Shown here: one piece after another, positions 37,995-48,335 of the stretch
Layout of the letters: every line of letters starts with the position of its first letter
How positions within the stretch are numbered: position 1 is the stretch's first letter
From: Pyrus communis
Lineage: Eukaryota > Streptophyta > Magnoliopsida > Rosales > Rosaceae
DNA length: 64,000 bases
Direction of reading: 5' to 3'
Assembly (NCBI RefSeq): GCF_963583255.1
Contig: NC_084815.1
Location: 12,447,724 to 12,511,723, forward strand
Program-made: the position numbers and the translations under genes
Notes under the pieces: model-generated
The model's input: the letters and a program-made list of their open reading frames with translations, nothing else
What the model was told of the DNA's origin: nothing
Databases searched by the model: none

Positions 37995-40900
37995 TCAAGT
38001 CTGAGAACAAGTTTTCGCTGATGCTGCGGTCATTTGCTCCATGGTAACCCCATAATTGCACATGTTGGCAATAATTCTTGTGTATTGCATTCCATAATTT
38101 GAGAGTGCTCCACAATATTTCTCGTAAGTTTTCACCTGCATGGAAGACGATCTCATTAACTAGCTAGCATCAAACAAGTTGGTTTTAACTAGGGTTTAGG
38201 TATTTGCTTAAACAAATAGATCATATACTTGTAGTTCATAATTTTTCATATTACGTGTATGTATAGTTGTTACTATACTAATTCGTAAAAGAAAGACTTA
38301 CAAAAGTCTTAAAGCAGTTCCAGTCATCCACAAGAGCTTGCCCGTTACGCCAAATATTTTTCATTTTTGAGCTAGAATCAAATTGAAACACTAGTTTCGC
38401 GATTTGATTTATATTGTCGTCGATGCGCTTCCGACGATATATTTCACCAGATAGTTTCTGTTTAGCTTCATACTTCTCATGAGAGCCATCAGGAGCTTTA
38501 CGTACCTGGATGAACATATGATATATGAAAAGAATGGTTGCAGCTCAAAAATCACATTTTAAGATTTAGAACTAATACCAAGTTTAAGAAACAATATTTA
38601 TAAAGAAAAAGTACGTTGAACAATTTTGTTCTACCTAATCCTAGCTATCATTTAGGGTTTTTTTTTTTTTTTTTTTTTACGAAAATAAGACTGACCAAAA
38701 AAGTTGATCAAAGAAATTAATAAATTTAAATTAAAAAAACACTAAGGACTGGTTTGTCATTGCTGAAATTATTTTAAAAGCAGATTTTTAATAAAGTTGA
38801 GGCTAAAATTGTGTTTGGTAAATGAAACAAAAAAGTGTTTTTTTTTTGTCAAAATCATGAATCCAAAATAATAGAAAACAGAAGCAACTCTACCCCTACT
38901 TCTGAAAACATTGTTTGTTTTTTTTTTTTTTTTTTTTCACAGCATAACAACCCCAAACTAGAAGAGAGAAAGATCACAGACCTTGTGCAAAAAGTGGAGG
39001 AGGTCTGCATCACGTTGGTTAAAAACTGGCCCTAAGAATGATGGTGAGGATTTAGTATTGGTGTAAGTAGTAGAGTTGTCATCTGAACCCAAGTAAGAGA
39101 AGAGTAAATCCTTGTCTTGGTTCAAATTTCCGTATTGAGTAACATGAGACCCAAGTCCTTCACTAGTATTTGCGGTTCTATTTCTAACCTGTAAAAATGT
39201 AGCCAACAAATTAATATATGGTTCAAATAATCAAGTTTTTTTTTTTTTTTTTTGGAACAAAAAATAGGCTAGCAATAATGTAGTTTAAATTCACCTTTGG
39301 TAAGAATCGAACCTAAGACCTCTCACTTACAGATAAAAAGGAATACCACTAGACCGTAATATCAAACGACGACTCAAACAAACAAGTTAGAGTTCAAATA
39401 ATGGAAGTTGACAAGGCATATTAATAAATATAGTTTTTTTTAAATAAGTATTGATTAATAAATATAGTTAACTAGTCTGGTTTATAGTTTGTGTGCTCAA
39501 TCTCAAGATATTGTATATAAGCTTTTCTTGGTAAATAATTACAAGGCAAAAGTTTCGATTTCTTACCGTTTCATATTGGTCTGCAAAAGTTTCTCTTCTT
39601 AAATCTTTGACATCGCTGCTCCCCAATTTACACAAAAACAGCAACAGAAAACTATGTCAAAAAATCTTCGCACTTTCAAATTAACGGTACGTATTTAATT
39701 AGTACTAGGGCCTGAAAATATTTTCAATGATATTTTAAATATAGAAAGAAATGTTTAAGGAATAATTGAGAACACTTCAAATGCATAAACGTATCCGGTG
39801 CGCATTAGAACAAAGAAAGTGAGAATATTGAGCAAAGTACAAAGCACATCCAAAGGTCTAGGGTCACTTTCAAAAAGGGACCTAAATTTTCATTTTTTTG
39901 GTATTTATACACCAATGACTCTAGATGCGTATTAAATTTCGTATTTAAATTTTATTGTACTTTTATGTTAGCTAAACAAGAAAATCACATAATCTAGAAA
40001 ATCAAATTCCATCATTTTATTGTTGCTCTCCTAAATTTCCTAATCCAAATGCAAGGTTAATTCTTAACAGTATAAAACAGAAAGGTTGAATCCATTTTTA
40101 AAAGTGACTTCAAACTTTTATAATTAGCTCGAGATCAGTTAATTTTCTCAAAATAGTACTGAATATCACATGCGTTATGCGTACCAATCTTCCATCCAAG
40201 AAATACTATACAAGTCTCCCAAACAAGTGTCATATCCTGCAGGAGGAGCAGGATCAAAACCAGGACAATATGTTGCCCAACTATCTTGAGTTGCATTTGC
40301 CGCTGTAGTCGCATAGATACTTATATTACTTGGAAGCAGACCCTCGAACATGCTCCCAGATTCACAAGATTCTAGGTAAAATACCTGATTAATTTTGGTA
40401 ATTACATAAAATCATTAATTTGAATTTACAAATCTACAAAGCAAGAAACCTTTTATTTTAGCAAGTTATATATTATACAGCTATCACTATTGTGCTGCTT
40501 AACAAAAATTCAAGGAAAAAAAAAATAAAAATACAATGACGACTTATTTACCATATTTTTGTAACCCTTAGCTTCATGCTTTTGTTTCAGAACGTCCACG
40601 AGATCGTTAGCATAAACATAATCGCCTTCAGGCATTCCTAATTAATCAGCATCCAAAACTGATCAGGTAATCTATATTATGTCCAGGTTTATATATATAC
40701 ATACACTTGATAAACAGTTAACCAGTAGTATACAAAATACTGCTATAGAAAATACATTTTATCAAGTAATTAAAGTTACAAACCAATTATCCCAGAGGCG
40801 CCATGGTCGGTATAATATATAAAAACATTGTCATTTGGACCGCTGTCCAGAATCTTGCCACTGCCCCCGCTGAGAGCTGTTTTATTTCCAAGAATAACAG

Positions 40901-42250
40901 CATAAAGATTGGCAGCAGTAACATTTTCTCCAGTGTAATCCTACCAAAAATAAGAATAAACATATGAAACACAATATGTGGCGCATACTTGAAATATCAT
41001 GTTAACTAGTAATTTCGTAACACCAAATCAGTATGTCACATGTGTTACGACGGTCCTCCTCCATAATAAGATAGTAAAGAACCTTGGGAACCCCTTTGTA
41101 AACATCAGGGCCATCTGGCTTATTGATGATGACACCAGGTCTAGGGTTCTCAACGTTGTTTGCGATGTCATCGTACATAAAAACAATGATGTTTTCATCT
41201 TTTAGTCCACCTTTCTTCAATATTTGATACGCATGACACACATCGGCCTGTCATATTGTGAGAAATCATGTTAAAAAAATAATACATAATTTAAGAGATG
41301 AAAAGAAATAAAAACAAGAAAAAAATTGCATTTTCCATTACATATTTTCTTGACAAACTTATATATCACACAAATGCTTATATATATGTTGCTTTCGACA
41401 AAAAAAAAATGCATATGTAGTCTGATTCTGAATTGAGACATGTGCTAACAAAAATCAATGATCTGATATATAGCATGTACACAGAGTAGTAAGGACATAC
41501 ATGATTGATTAATGGTTTTTTTGTTTTTTTTTTTACCGATCGATTAATGGTTTAAGATGCACTGTAGTATACAAGAGAACATTTCTCATATATTTAATAG
41601 TCCTCTTCCATTGAGGCATCTCTTGTAGGGCTTAATCCCTAATTAATGTATTCCAAGGATCCAACCGTTTATCTTACGGTCTTCCCTTAAATACAATTAT
41701 TATCAAAAATTGCCAAAATCTGCAACCATATGATCGTTTAATTAAATGGTAATCATTTTAGTGTTTCTTTGAAGAACTTTATTTGTCTATTTTCTTTACA
41801 TGGATCTTAGTGATTTTGAACTTGTGTAACTTATTGCAAAAATAATCTATGAATGATGAATTAAAATATAAACATTTGAATTGTTAAGAAAAAGTTACGC
41901 AATCAGAACCATAAGTTGCCCCTCAAATAAACTTATTTGAAGGATCCTCAACGTAATTAAAGGAATTCTACTCATATATATACTCATAAATAATTACCAT
42001 ATATTTAGTGAAAGTGATTATATATATACACCTGATGCCTATAGTTGCCATAACCAAACGACCCAGCAACTAAGACTGCCCATCTGGTTCCATTTTGCTG
42101 ATCGGCCACAGTAGAAGAAGATGATGAGGCAGTATTAACATGAATGATGAAATCCTCCGGAAATTCTGATGGCATCAACTTGAATCCATTTACGACGCTT
42201 TCACAACTCAAACTTAACAAAATCGCAATCAATATTAAAAATGTTCTCAT
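37995..42250 (-). CDS. VPE: Legumain / vacuolar processing enzyme, 9 exons, 475 aa
   Basis: Asparaginyl endopeptidase, peptidase family C13, which matures vacuolar proteins after Asn and is linked to programmed cell death. GT-AG exons: 42250-42032, 41247-41083, 40940-40784, 40637-40552, 40384-40185, 39615-39567, 39188-38982, 38505-38302, 38135-37995; 1428 nt in total, all phases consistent. A hydrophobic signal peptide (residues 1-22, [16 protein letters not shown]...) is followed by [22 protein letters not shown] cut over exons 1-2. Catalytic His174 lies in YYTDHGASG (exon 3) and catalytic Cys216 in [14 protein letters not shown] (exon 5). The C-terminal autoinhibitory region contains [10 protein letters not shown] and [13 protein letters not shown]. 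Length is typical of plant VPEs. The acceptor of exon 6 could shift by 3 nt. All key residues are present and no frame break is seen, so it is probably functional. I cannot assign it to a VPE subtype (alpha, beta, gamma or delta). Confidence 0.95.
38660..38940. repeat. Poly-T tracts and repeat-like DNA in VPE intron 7
   Basis: Homopolymer T runs at about 38661-38679 and 38918-38937, the latter after CATTGTTTG. They flank AT-rich sequence with GGACTGGTTTGTCATTGCTG and CAGAAGCAACTCTACCCCTACTTCTG-type segments, which look like fragments of hAT-type MITEs. Ends are not defined. Confidence 0.35.
39236..39370 (-). repeat. SINE (family S1) in VPE intron 6
   Basis: Starts with a poly-T run (poly-A tail on the minus strand), then on the minus strand shows GTGAGAGGTCTTAGGTTCGA, whose GGTTCGATTC is a good pol III B box, and a head ending TAGTGGTATTCC. 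It is related to the copies at 42686-42857 and 53211-53387 but lacks part of the middle. It lies between exons 7 and 6 of the VPE gene. Confidence 0.75.
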
Positions 42251-42309
42251 TGTTTAAGCTCAAACTAATTAAGTGTTGTGTGCTCTAAATAACAAGAGTA
42301 AAAGCAACC

Positions 42310-42322
42310 AACTATTTATAGG
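42310..42322 (-). promoter_or_regulatory. Probable TATA box of VPE
   Basis: The minus strand reads CCCTATAAATAGT, a near-ideal plant TATA element about 65 bp upstream of the ATG at 42250, which leaves room for a short 5' UTR. Confidence 0.6.
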
Positions 42323-42685
42323 GGATTTGAATTCTTGTTTGAAAATTTGATTAATGGTCCGGATTGAAACTTCGATACAATTAGATATATGTGCAGGCTA
42401 CGACAACTGGGGGTTAATTAACTTGTATGCCACGCAAGTTAATTAAATATAATTGTTGATATGTAACTGGGTTTTGTAACTCTTCATCTTTTTATGGCAA
42501 TGAATCCATCGACTTTTCTTAAAATAAAATAAAAATATAATTGTTTTCTAATGGAAAGTTTGTCACGACTAACATCACAACATGTTCTTCGATGACAACA
42601 ATAATTGGGAAGCTAGCAAATTATTCATTCTTTTTCCTCTATCGATCAGGACAGCAGACTAACCTTTTCGAATATAAGTAGATAC

Positions 42686-42850
42686 TGAGTCATTTAGTAT
42701 TACGATATAGTGGTTTTTTTCTCTTTACTTATAAGTGAGATGTCTTAGGTTTGATTCTCACCAAAGGCAAATTTGAACCACTTTATTACAAGCTTATTGT
42801 GAGGCTTAGCCCACCATCCTCCCTCTTAATGTAGATTGTTCGTTCAAAAA

Positions 42851-42857
<7 letters not shown>
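42686..42857 (+). repeat. SINE (family S1), near full length
   Basis: A head TCATTTAGTATTACGATATA is followed by TATAAGTGAGATGTCTTAGG, then GGTTTGATTCTCACC (B box), GGCAAATTTGAACC and a GTGAGGCTTAGCCCACC block, ending TTCGTTCAAAAAAA with an A-rich tail. It is the best-preserved copy here together with 53211-53387. It lies about 430 bp upstream of the VPE start codon, in the opposite orientation. Confidence 0.82.

Positions 42858-42858
<1 letters not shown>

Positions 42859-42906
<48 letters not shown>
42859..42906. repeat. (TA)n(TG)n microsatellite
   Basis: A TA run passes directly into a TG run, at the tail of the SINE. Confidence 0.9.
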
Positions 42907-42907
<1 letters not shown>

Positions 42908-42971
42908 GACATTGAAATTTTGGTGAAATAAATTTTTACTAATAAATTAAATTTTGATTCGCTAGGGCTTA

Positions 42972-43613
42972 TGTCACATCCCGGCCCGGACGGGACCACT
43001 TCCCAGGGCCTGCACCACCACCGTAGCACGATATTGTCCGCTTTAGGCCCTTACCATATCCTCACGGTTTTGTTTCTGGGAACTCACACGAGAAACTTCT
43101 CAGTGGGTCACCCATCATGGGATTGCTCTAGCCCCTTCTCGCTTAACTTCGGAGTTCTTACGGAACCCGAAGCCAGTGAGCTCCCAAAAAGCCTCGTGCT
43201 AGGTAGAGATGGGAATATACATATAAGGATCACTCCCCTAGGCGATGTGGGATGTCACAATCCACCCCCCTTAGGGGCTCGACGTCCTCGTCGGCTCACC
43301 ACGGCTAGGGTTAGGCTCTGATACCAAATTGTCACATCCCGACCCAGGGCGGATCACTTCCCGAGCCCGTTCCACCACCGTGGCACGATATTGTCCGCTT
43401 TGGACTTACCATTCCCTCACGGTTTTGTTTTTGGGAACTCACGAGCAACTTCTCAGTGGGTCATTCATCATGGGATTGCTCTAGCCCCCTTCTCACTTAA
43501 CTTCGGAGTTCCGATGGAACCCGAAGCCAGTAAGCTCCCAAAAGGCCTCGTGCTAGGTAGAGACGGGAATGTACATATAAGGATCACTCCCCTGGGCGAT
43601 GTGGGATGTCACA
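42972..43613 (-). mobile_element. Cassandra TRIM retrotransposon, complete
   Basis: 642-bp non-autonomous element with LTRs 42972-43259 and 43330-43613 and only 70 bp between them. Both LTRs run from TGTCACATCCCG to GGGATGTCACA. It is flanked by the exact 5-bp duplication GCTTA (42967-42971 and 43614-43618). A perfect primer-binding site for initiator tRNA-Met (TGGTATCAGAGCC on minus, 43314-43326) and a G-rich polypurine tract (43262-43273) set the minus orientation. Both LTRs carry 5S-rRNA-like sequence on the minus strand, the hallmark of Cassandra. There is no coding capacity, so its mobility would depend on enzymes of other elements. Confidence 0.95.
43101..43157 (-). repeat. 5S-rRNA-like segment in Cassandra 3' LTR
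   Basis: The minus strand reads GAACTCCGAAGTTAAGCG, then GGGGCTAGAGC and CATGATGGGTGACCC, matching the internal pol III control region of 5S rRNA. It is not a real 5S gene: the flanks are Cassandra LTR. A second copy is at 43455-43512 in the other LTR, with small differences (AAGTTAAGTG, GATGAATGACCC). Confidence 0.88.
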
Positions 43614-45729
43614 GCTTATGTAGCACATGTTATAGGTCTCGTCAAATTGCACACATTGCATGTGACTCGTCAAAGCTGAACGAGTCATCAAGAGTGACAC
43701 ATGTCAACATCTGAGTCTTCTGTCAAACAAATCAAATCAAGTAAAAAAGAACAAATTAACCCTAATTGATCGAATCCCTCAATTATGGTTTAATTCCTTA
43801 AACTATTGATTTAGATTTAATTAATGACTATATTAAATCAATTACTTTCAATTAAATCAAATCAGAAAATCAATCCCACAAATAGGTAAACATTTACATA
43901 ACGATATTTAAATTGATTGATTTTAAACTATTTGGTTCGGGTCTTTAAATCAAATAGCATCATCCACTATTTTTGGCAAATTCTATATCCTCAGTTGGAT
44001 TCGAGAGTTTTGGACAAAACTCTTAGTAAGGTATGAGAGGCCACCTTTACTAAGCCCACCTCACAATGACATGATGTTGGGTAGCATTAATAATAATGAG
44101 AGAGTAACTCTTGCTCATTTACATCTCTTGTAAGTGCCCATCTTATTTGGCCTCCAAAGAATGTCACCCTCACAATGATATGATATTGGGGCCATGGCAT
44201 TAGTTAAGTCTTTCCCACCATGCAAGTTCGTGTGGGGTTCAAGAATAACCTCAAAATGATATGATGTTGCCACTCTCGTTGCCTACCTTCACAACATCAT
44301 GTATGCATATAGAACTCCTCCTAAGTGTAAGCACATACTTTGTACTCCCCCCTGATAGGATGACATCGGTGTACGAGTCACAAACGATTAGAGCCTACCA
44401 CGGTGGAAAGCCATGAAAGAGTGTTCAAAGAACCCTCATGCTTGTCGACTTAATATTGGTTTGATCGAGGGTTTTTGGAGTAATTTTAATCTAATTAAAA
44501 TTATTTGGTCCTATCACAACTATTATCCATGTGATTTATTTAGTAGCATATGTCCCACTATATTTATATAAAACTGTTTTTGAAGTAAGAGTATATGGTA
44601 CTACTAATGAAAGTTTTGCATTCTTTGATGGACTTTATAGTTGTATTAGGCCTTAAGATGATTATGAACCTTCAATTTGATCCAACACGAGCCAAGTGTT
44701 GGATTTCGGGCTAGGGAGGGTGACTGATTTTATTTATGCGTTTAATCAAATTAAGGCATGTTTTCGTATTGGGCATTGGACATAACTACTCCAATTTGCA
44801 TGCATATCAAATAAAACATAAAAGAAGTACTTCAAAGAAAGAGGATTTTATGCTCTTTTACAATACATTTGATCTAATCAAATCTACAAATTCTCATGGT
44901 TTAAACAAATTTGATAGACGGTCAAAGCTCAATCAACGTAGACTTAGATTCATAATCACTTTTTCTTTAGTTAACCAATCACATTATCTAATTAAACTAG
45001 AACGCAACAATATTATTTGGTTTTTGTATTTGTAGAACTGATTTAAATGAAGCTAAATAAAATGAAAGTCTAATTCTCATTTAAAGAGGGAAAGTTATTT
45101 TATCTGCTAGCTAATTTGAGCCAAAATGCAATAACATCAATTTTTTGGCCATTATGCAAAACACAAACTTTTGGGGTTACTTTCTAAATACACAAATATT
45201 CACAACTTCATGGTCTTATAGCTAGAACCCAAAAATTTCAACAATTACAAAAACCTTCATTAAAGGAACAAAACTATTTAGTGAATTTGGGCCTTTGTGC
45301 AAAAACATAAACTTTTGGGTCAAAGTGAAAAACACAAAAGTATCAAAACTTTATGTAATTGCAAGAAAGACCCAAAATACCCCACTTGCATAGGGTGGCC
45401 GGTTTTGGTAGAGAGAAAGTGAGTGAAAATTTCATAATAATCAAAGTGTGAGGAAAGAGAGGAATGTGTGATGAGTAGAAAAGTACCATTCAAATCACAC
45501 AAACAAACGAAGACTAAACAAAACACAAAGTAATTTTGCATCAGAACTCCCCATCTTTTTGTTCTTGCTATAAACATGAAGAACAGAACAATAACCCATA
45601 ACGAGCTTCATGGACATTTTTCATCCAAAGAAACCCAAAACTCTCTCAAAGAAAAGGGGTTTCTAATGTCACTTTAAAACTCTTTTGACAAGACAAACAT
45701 GAACCCAAATTCCACACCATGTATTTGGC

Positions 45730-48114
45730 TGATAGGAGCATATTCATGCGACTTAATTAGCTTGTTCTCATGCATTTATGTTGTGTTTACTTAGCTATTT
45801 TAGTGTTTAAGGCCACTTTTGTGTATTTTCAGATTATAAGGCCAAAGTGTGCAAGAAGATGCAAATTGGAGTATTTTGGAGCGAAAGAGGAATGAATGAG
45901 TTGAAGACTTGAAGAAACGACGAATTCCTACTCCAACGATGAATTCTTACCAAAACGAGGAATCCTACTCAAACAAGGTTTCCTACTTGAAGTAGGAAAG
46001 TTAACCCTAAGTTTCCCATTTTGATAACCTTTCCTAAACTTAAACGTCCGTATTTTCTAGCCACTTCGACGGCCTTGTATGCATTTTAGGACACAAAACC
46101 ATGGCCCTAGCCCACTTTAAAGCCCAAGCCGTGCCCTTGCACTTTCTTTTCCTTCCCTTGCCGTGCAAGGGGGGGTATTTAAGTCCATTGTCATTCACTT
46201 AAACCCTATTTCCCTCTCCTAACCTAACCCTAGCCGCACCTTGCCCTTTTATTTCTGAATTAAACCTATTTCTCTCCCAAATTCAATCCTAGCCGCACCT
46301 TTATATTTCTTATTTAATTTCCTAATTTTTGTAAGCCTTTGATTTAATAAGCTAGGGTTTTATTTTTCTAAACCATATATAATTCCTAAGCTAGTCGTCA
46401 CACCCTAATAACCCTATTTACCATGCAGCCACCATCCCATTTTATTTTTACCTAAGCCGTGCCCCCCATTTGATCATAAACCCTAAAAACCTAATTAAAA
46501 AAACCTCTTGCCGCAGCCACCATAAGCCAATCTCCCAGTTTTCTTCTCTGCCGTGGCCCCCCCCCCCATTGACCATTCATCCTAATAAACTAACAAATCA
46601 TTCCAGCCGTGGCACCTTAAGCCATGCATTGATATTTTAATTAGCCAGTTTTTTCTCCCATAAGCCATTATCCCATTCATTCAACCTAGCCGCAAATCCC
46701 ATTCACTTTTTCTCCATCACAGCCGCAAAACTCCAGCCACTCTCTCCCATTTTTCCTCCCTAAGCCGCACCCATTCTCTACACAATTGGCAGCCACCATT
46801 TTCCTATTTTATTATTCTTCCAGCCGTGCCTTTTCCCATTAAAAATTCTGCCATTCCAGCCGCACTTCTCCCTGCCATTCCAGCAACTTTCCAACCTGTC
46901 CGCACCCTTCTCCACCCTTCCAGCCACCATACAAACCTTCCTCCATCACTCCACCACCTTGCCGCATCACCACACTTCCCTAAATCCATCCCCAACCCAA
47001 AATAACATCCAGAAATTCCCTAAACCTCACTGCCGCAGCAAGGAGAAGAAGAAAGAGGGACTTAGACGCGCAGAAATTCAAGTGGATTCGTTGGGCGTTC
47101 TAGGTGTAATCAATCCTTTGTGCTTTATGTTTAAATTCAATTTTATTTTTCTTGTTGTGAACATGAGAGGCTAAATTCCTAATTAGCTAGGGGGTGATTC
47201 GAAACCATGTTTATGCTTTCAATATGAATTGATTACTTTTGGTTGGAATTTCATGAATGGTGAATTCAATTTGTTTAACTGCTTGATCGATAACTTATTT
47301 ATGTATGTTGATTGAGAGTGCACGCTTAATTTTCATGCATGAATATGACGCTAGAATATAAGTGAATTTCACCTAATAGTTATGAACTTATATTCACAAG
47401 TAGTGGAGGTTGCTTATAAACAATCGCGTTAAATGAATTCTTGGCACTAGTTTCATGCTCATCATAGTAACGAATGCCTCGTCGACACTTATAGTTTTCA
47501 TGATGCTTAATGATCTTTGATTGTATCTTTATTGTGCTTTTCACGTAAAGGACTTTTGGAGAATGTTTTGAATTGCGTTGTGCTAACCCAACCAATTCAT
47601 TAACTTAAGGAAAACTTGACGGTTAATTTAAGCGGACCTAATTAACCCGGGGTGTTGAGTTTCATAATTTATCGAAAGACCAACTGAAAATCAAATTGTA
47701 TGCAAGTGTGACATGTGTGGAGAAGAACCTTCTAGCTAGCATTCCATCCATATTTTCATCACATTCATATTTACATTCTGCCTTTAAATTACAATCCGTG
47801 CATTTAGTTTAATTTCGTCAAAACCTCAATCCCCCTTTACCTTCGTGTCTAATTTAGTTAGATAGTGTCTTAGTTTGTGTTTATAAGTGCTTTATATTCT
47901 TTGAGTCTTTTGATTTGTTTTAGTGTTTTATTGTTTATTTTTGCATTCTTTGAGTCTAGTTTAGTGTTTTTAACGTTTGTTTTACGTTTTTGAGTCAGTT
48001 TCCAAGTGATTTAGTAATCCCTCCTAATCCCCGGTCTAGAACGATCCCTACTTGCATCTTTACTACAATTGTCACAAGAGGGTTTTAATTTGTGTGCTTA
48101 ATTAGTTCGCATCA
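45730..48114 (+). mobile_element. Solo LTR-like element F2 in element D
   Basis: 2385 bp with TG...CA ends (TGATAGGAGCATATTC to AGTTCGCATCA) and the exact 5-bp duplication TTGGC (45725-45729 and 48115-48119). It is the same family as F1 but in the opposite orientation and about 540 bp longer. It contains a C-rich stretch, 46080-47045, with many variants of AGCCGCACC / AGCCGTGCC / AGCCACC. The open frames there (46804-46995 minus, 46959-47174 plus) reflect this composition and are not supported as genes. Confidence 0.85.
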
Positions 48115-48335
48115 TTGGCCAAATTTCCCCACAAACATGGCTCCAAATTTTAGCTCCAAAATTTATGCTCAAATGAACTACAACTACTACTTTTGAGATG
48201 GCAAATTTTCAAACAAAATTTACATTCAAAGAAGCAAGAATAAGCGTGTAACTATTATAACATTCAAATCATAAGCTATGAACAGCAAAAGCCAAAAAGT
48301 TCACCAACTACTAGGCCTAGGTTCTTGATACCACT

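Noticed and set aside
43101..43512. 5S rRNA genes
   Set aside because: The two 5S-like stretches are inside Cassandra LTRs and cover only the internal control region in altered form; they are not complete 5S genes.
46804..47174. Gly/Trp-rich minus frame and overlapping plus frame
   Set aside because: Produced by the C-rich AGCCG-type repeats in element F2; composition artefact.
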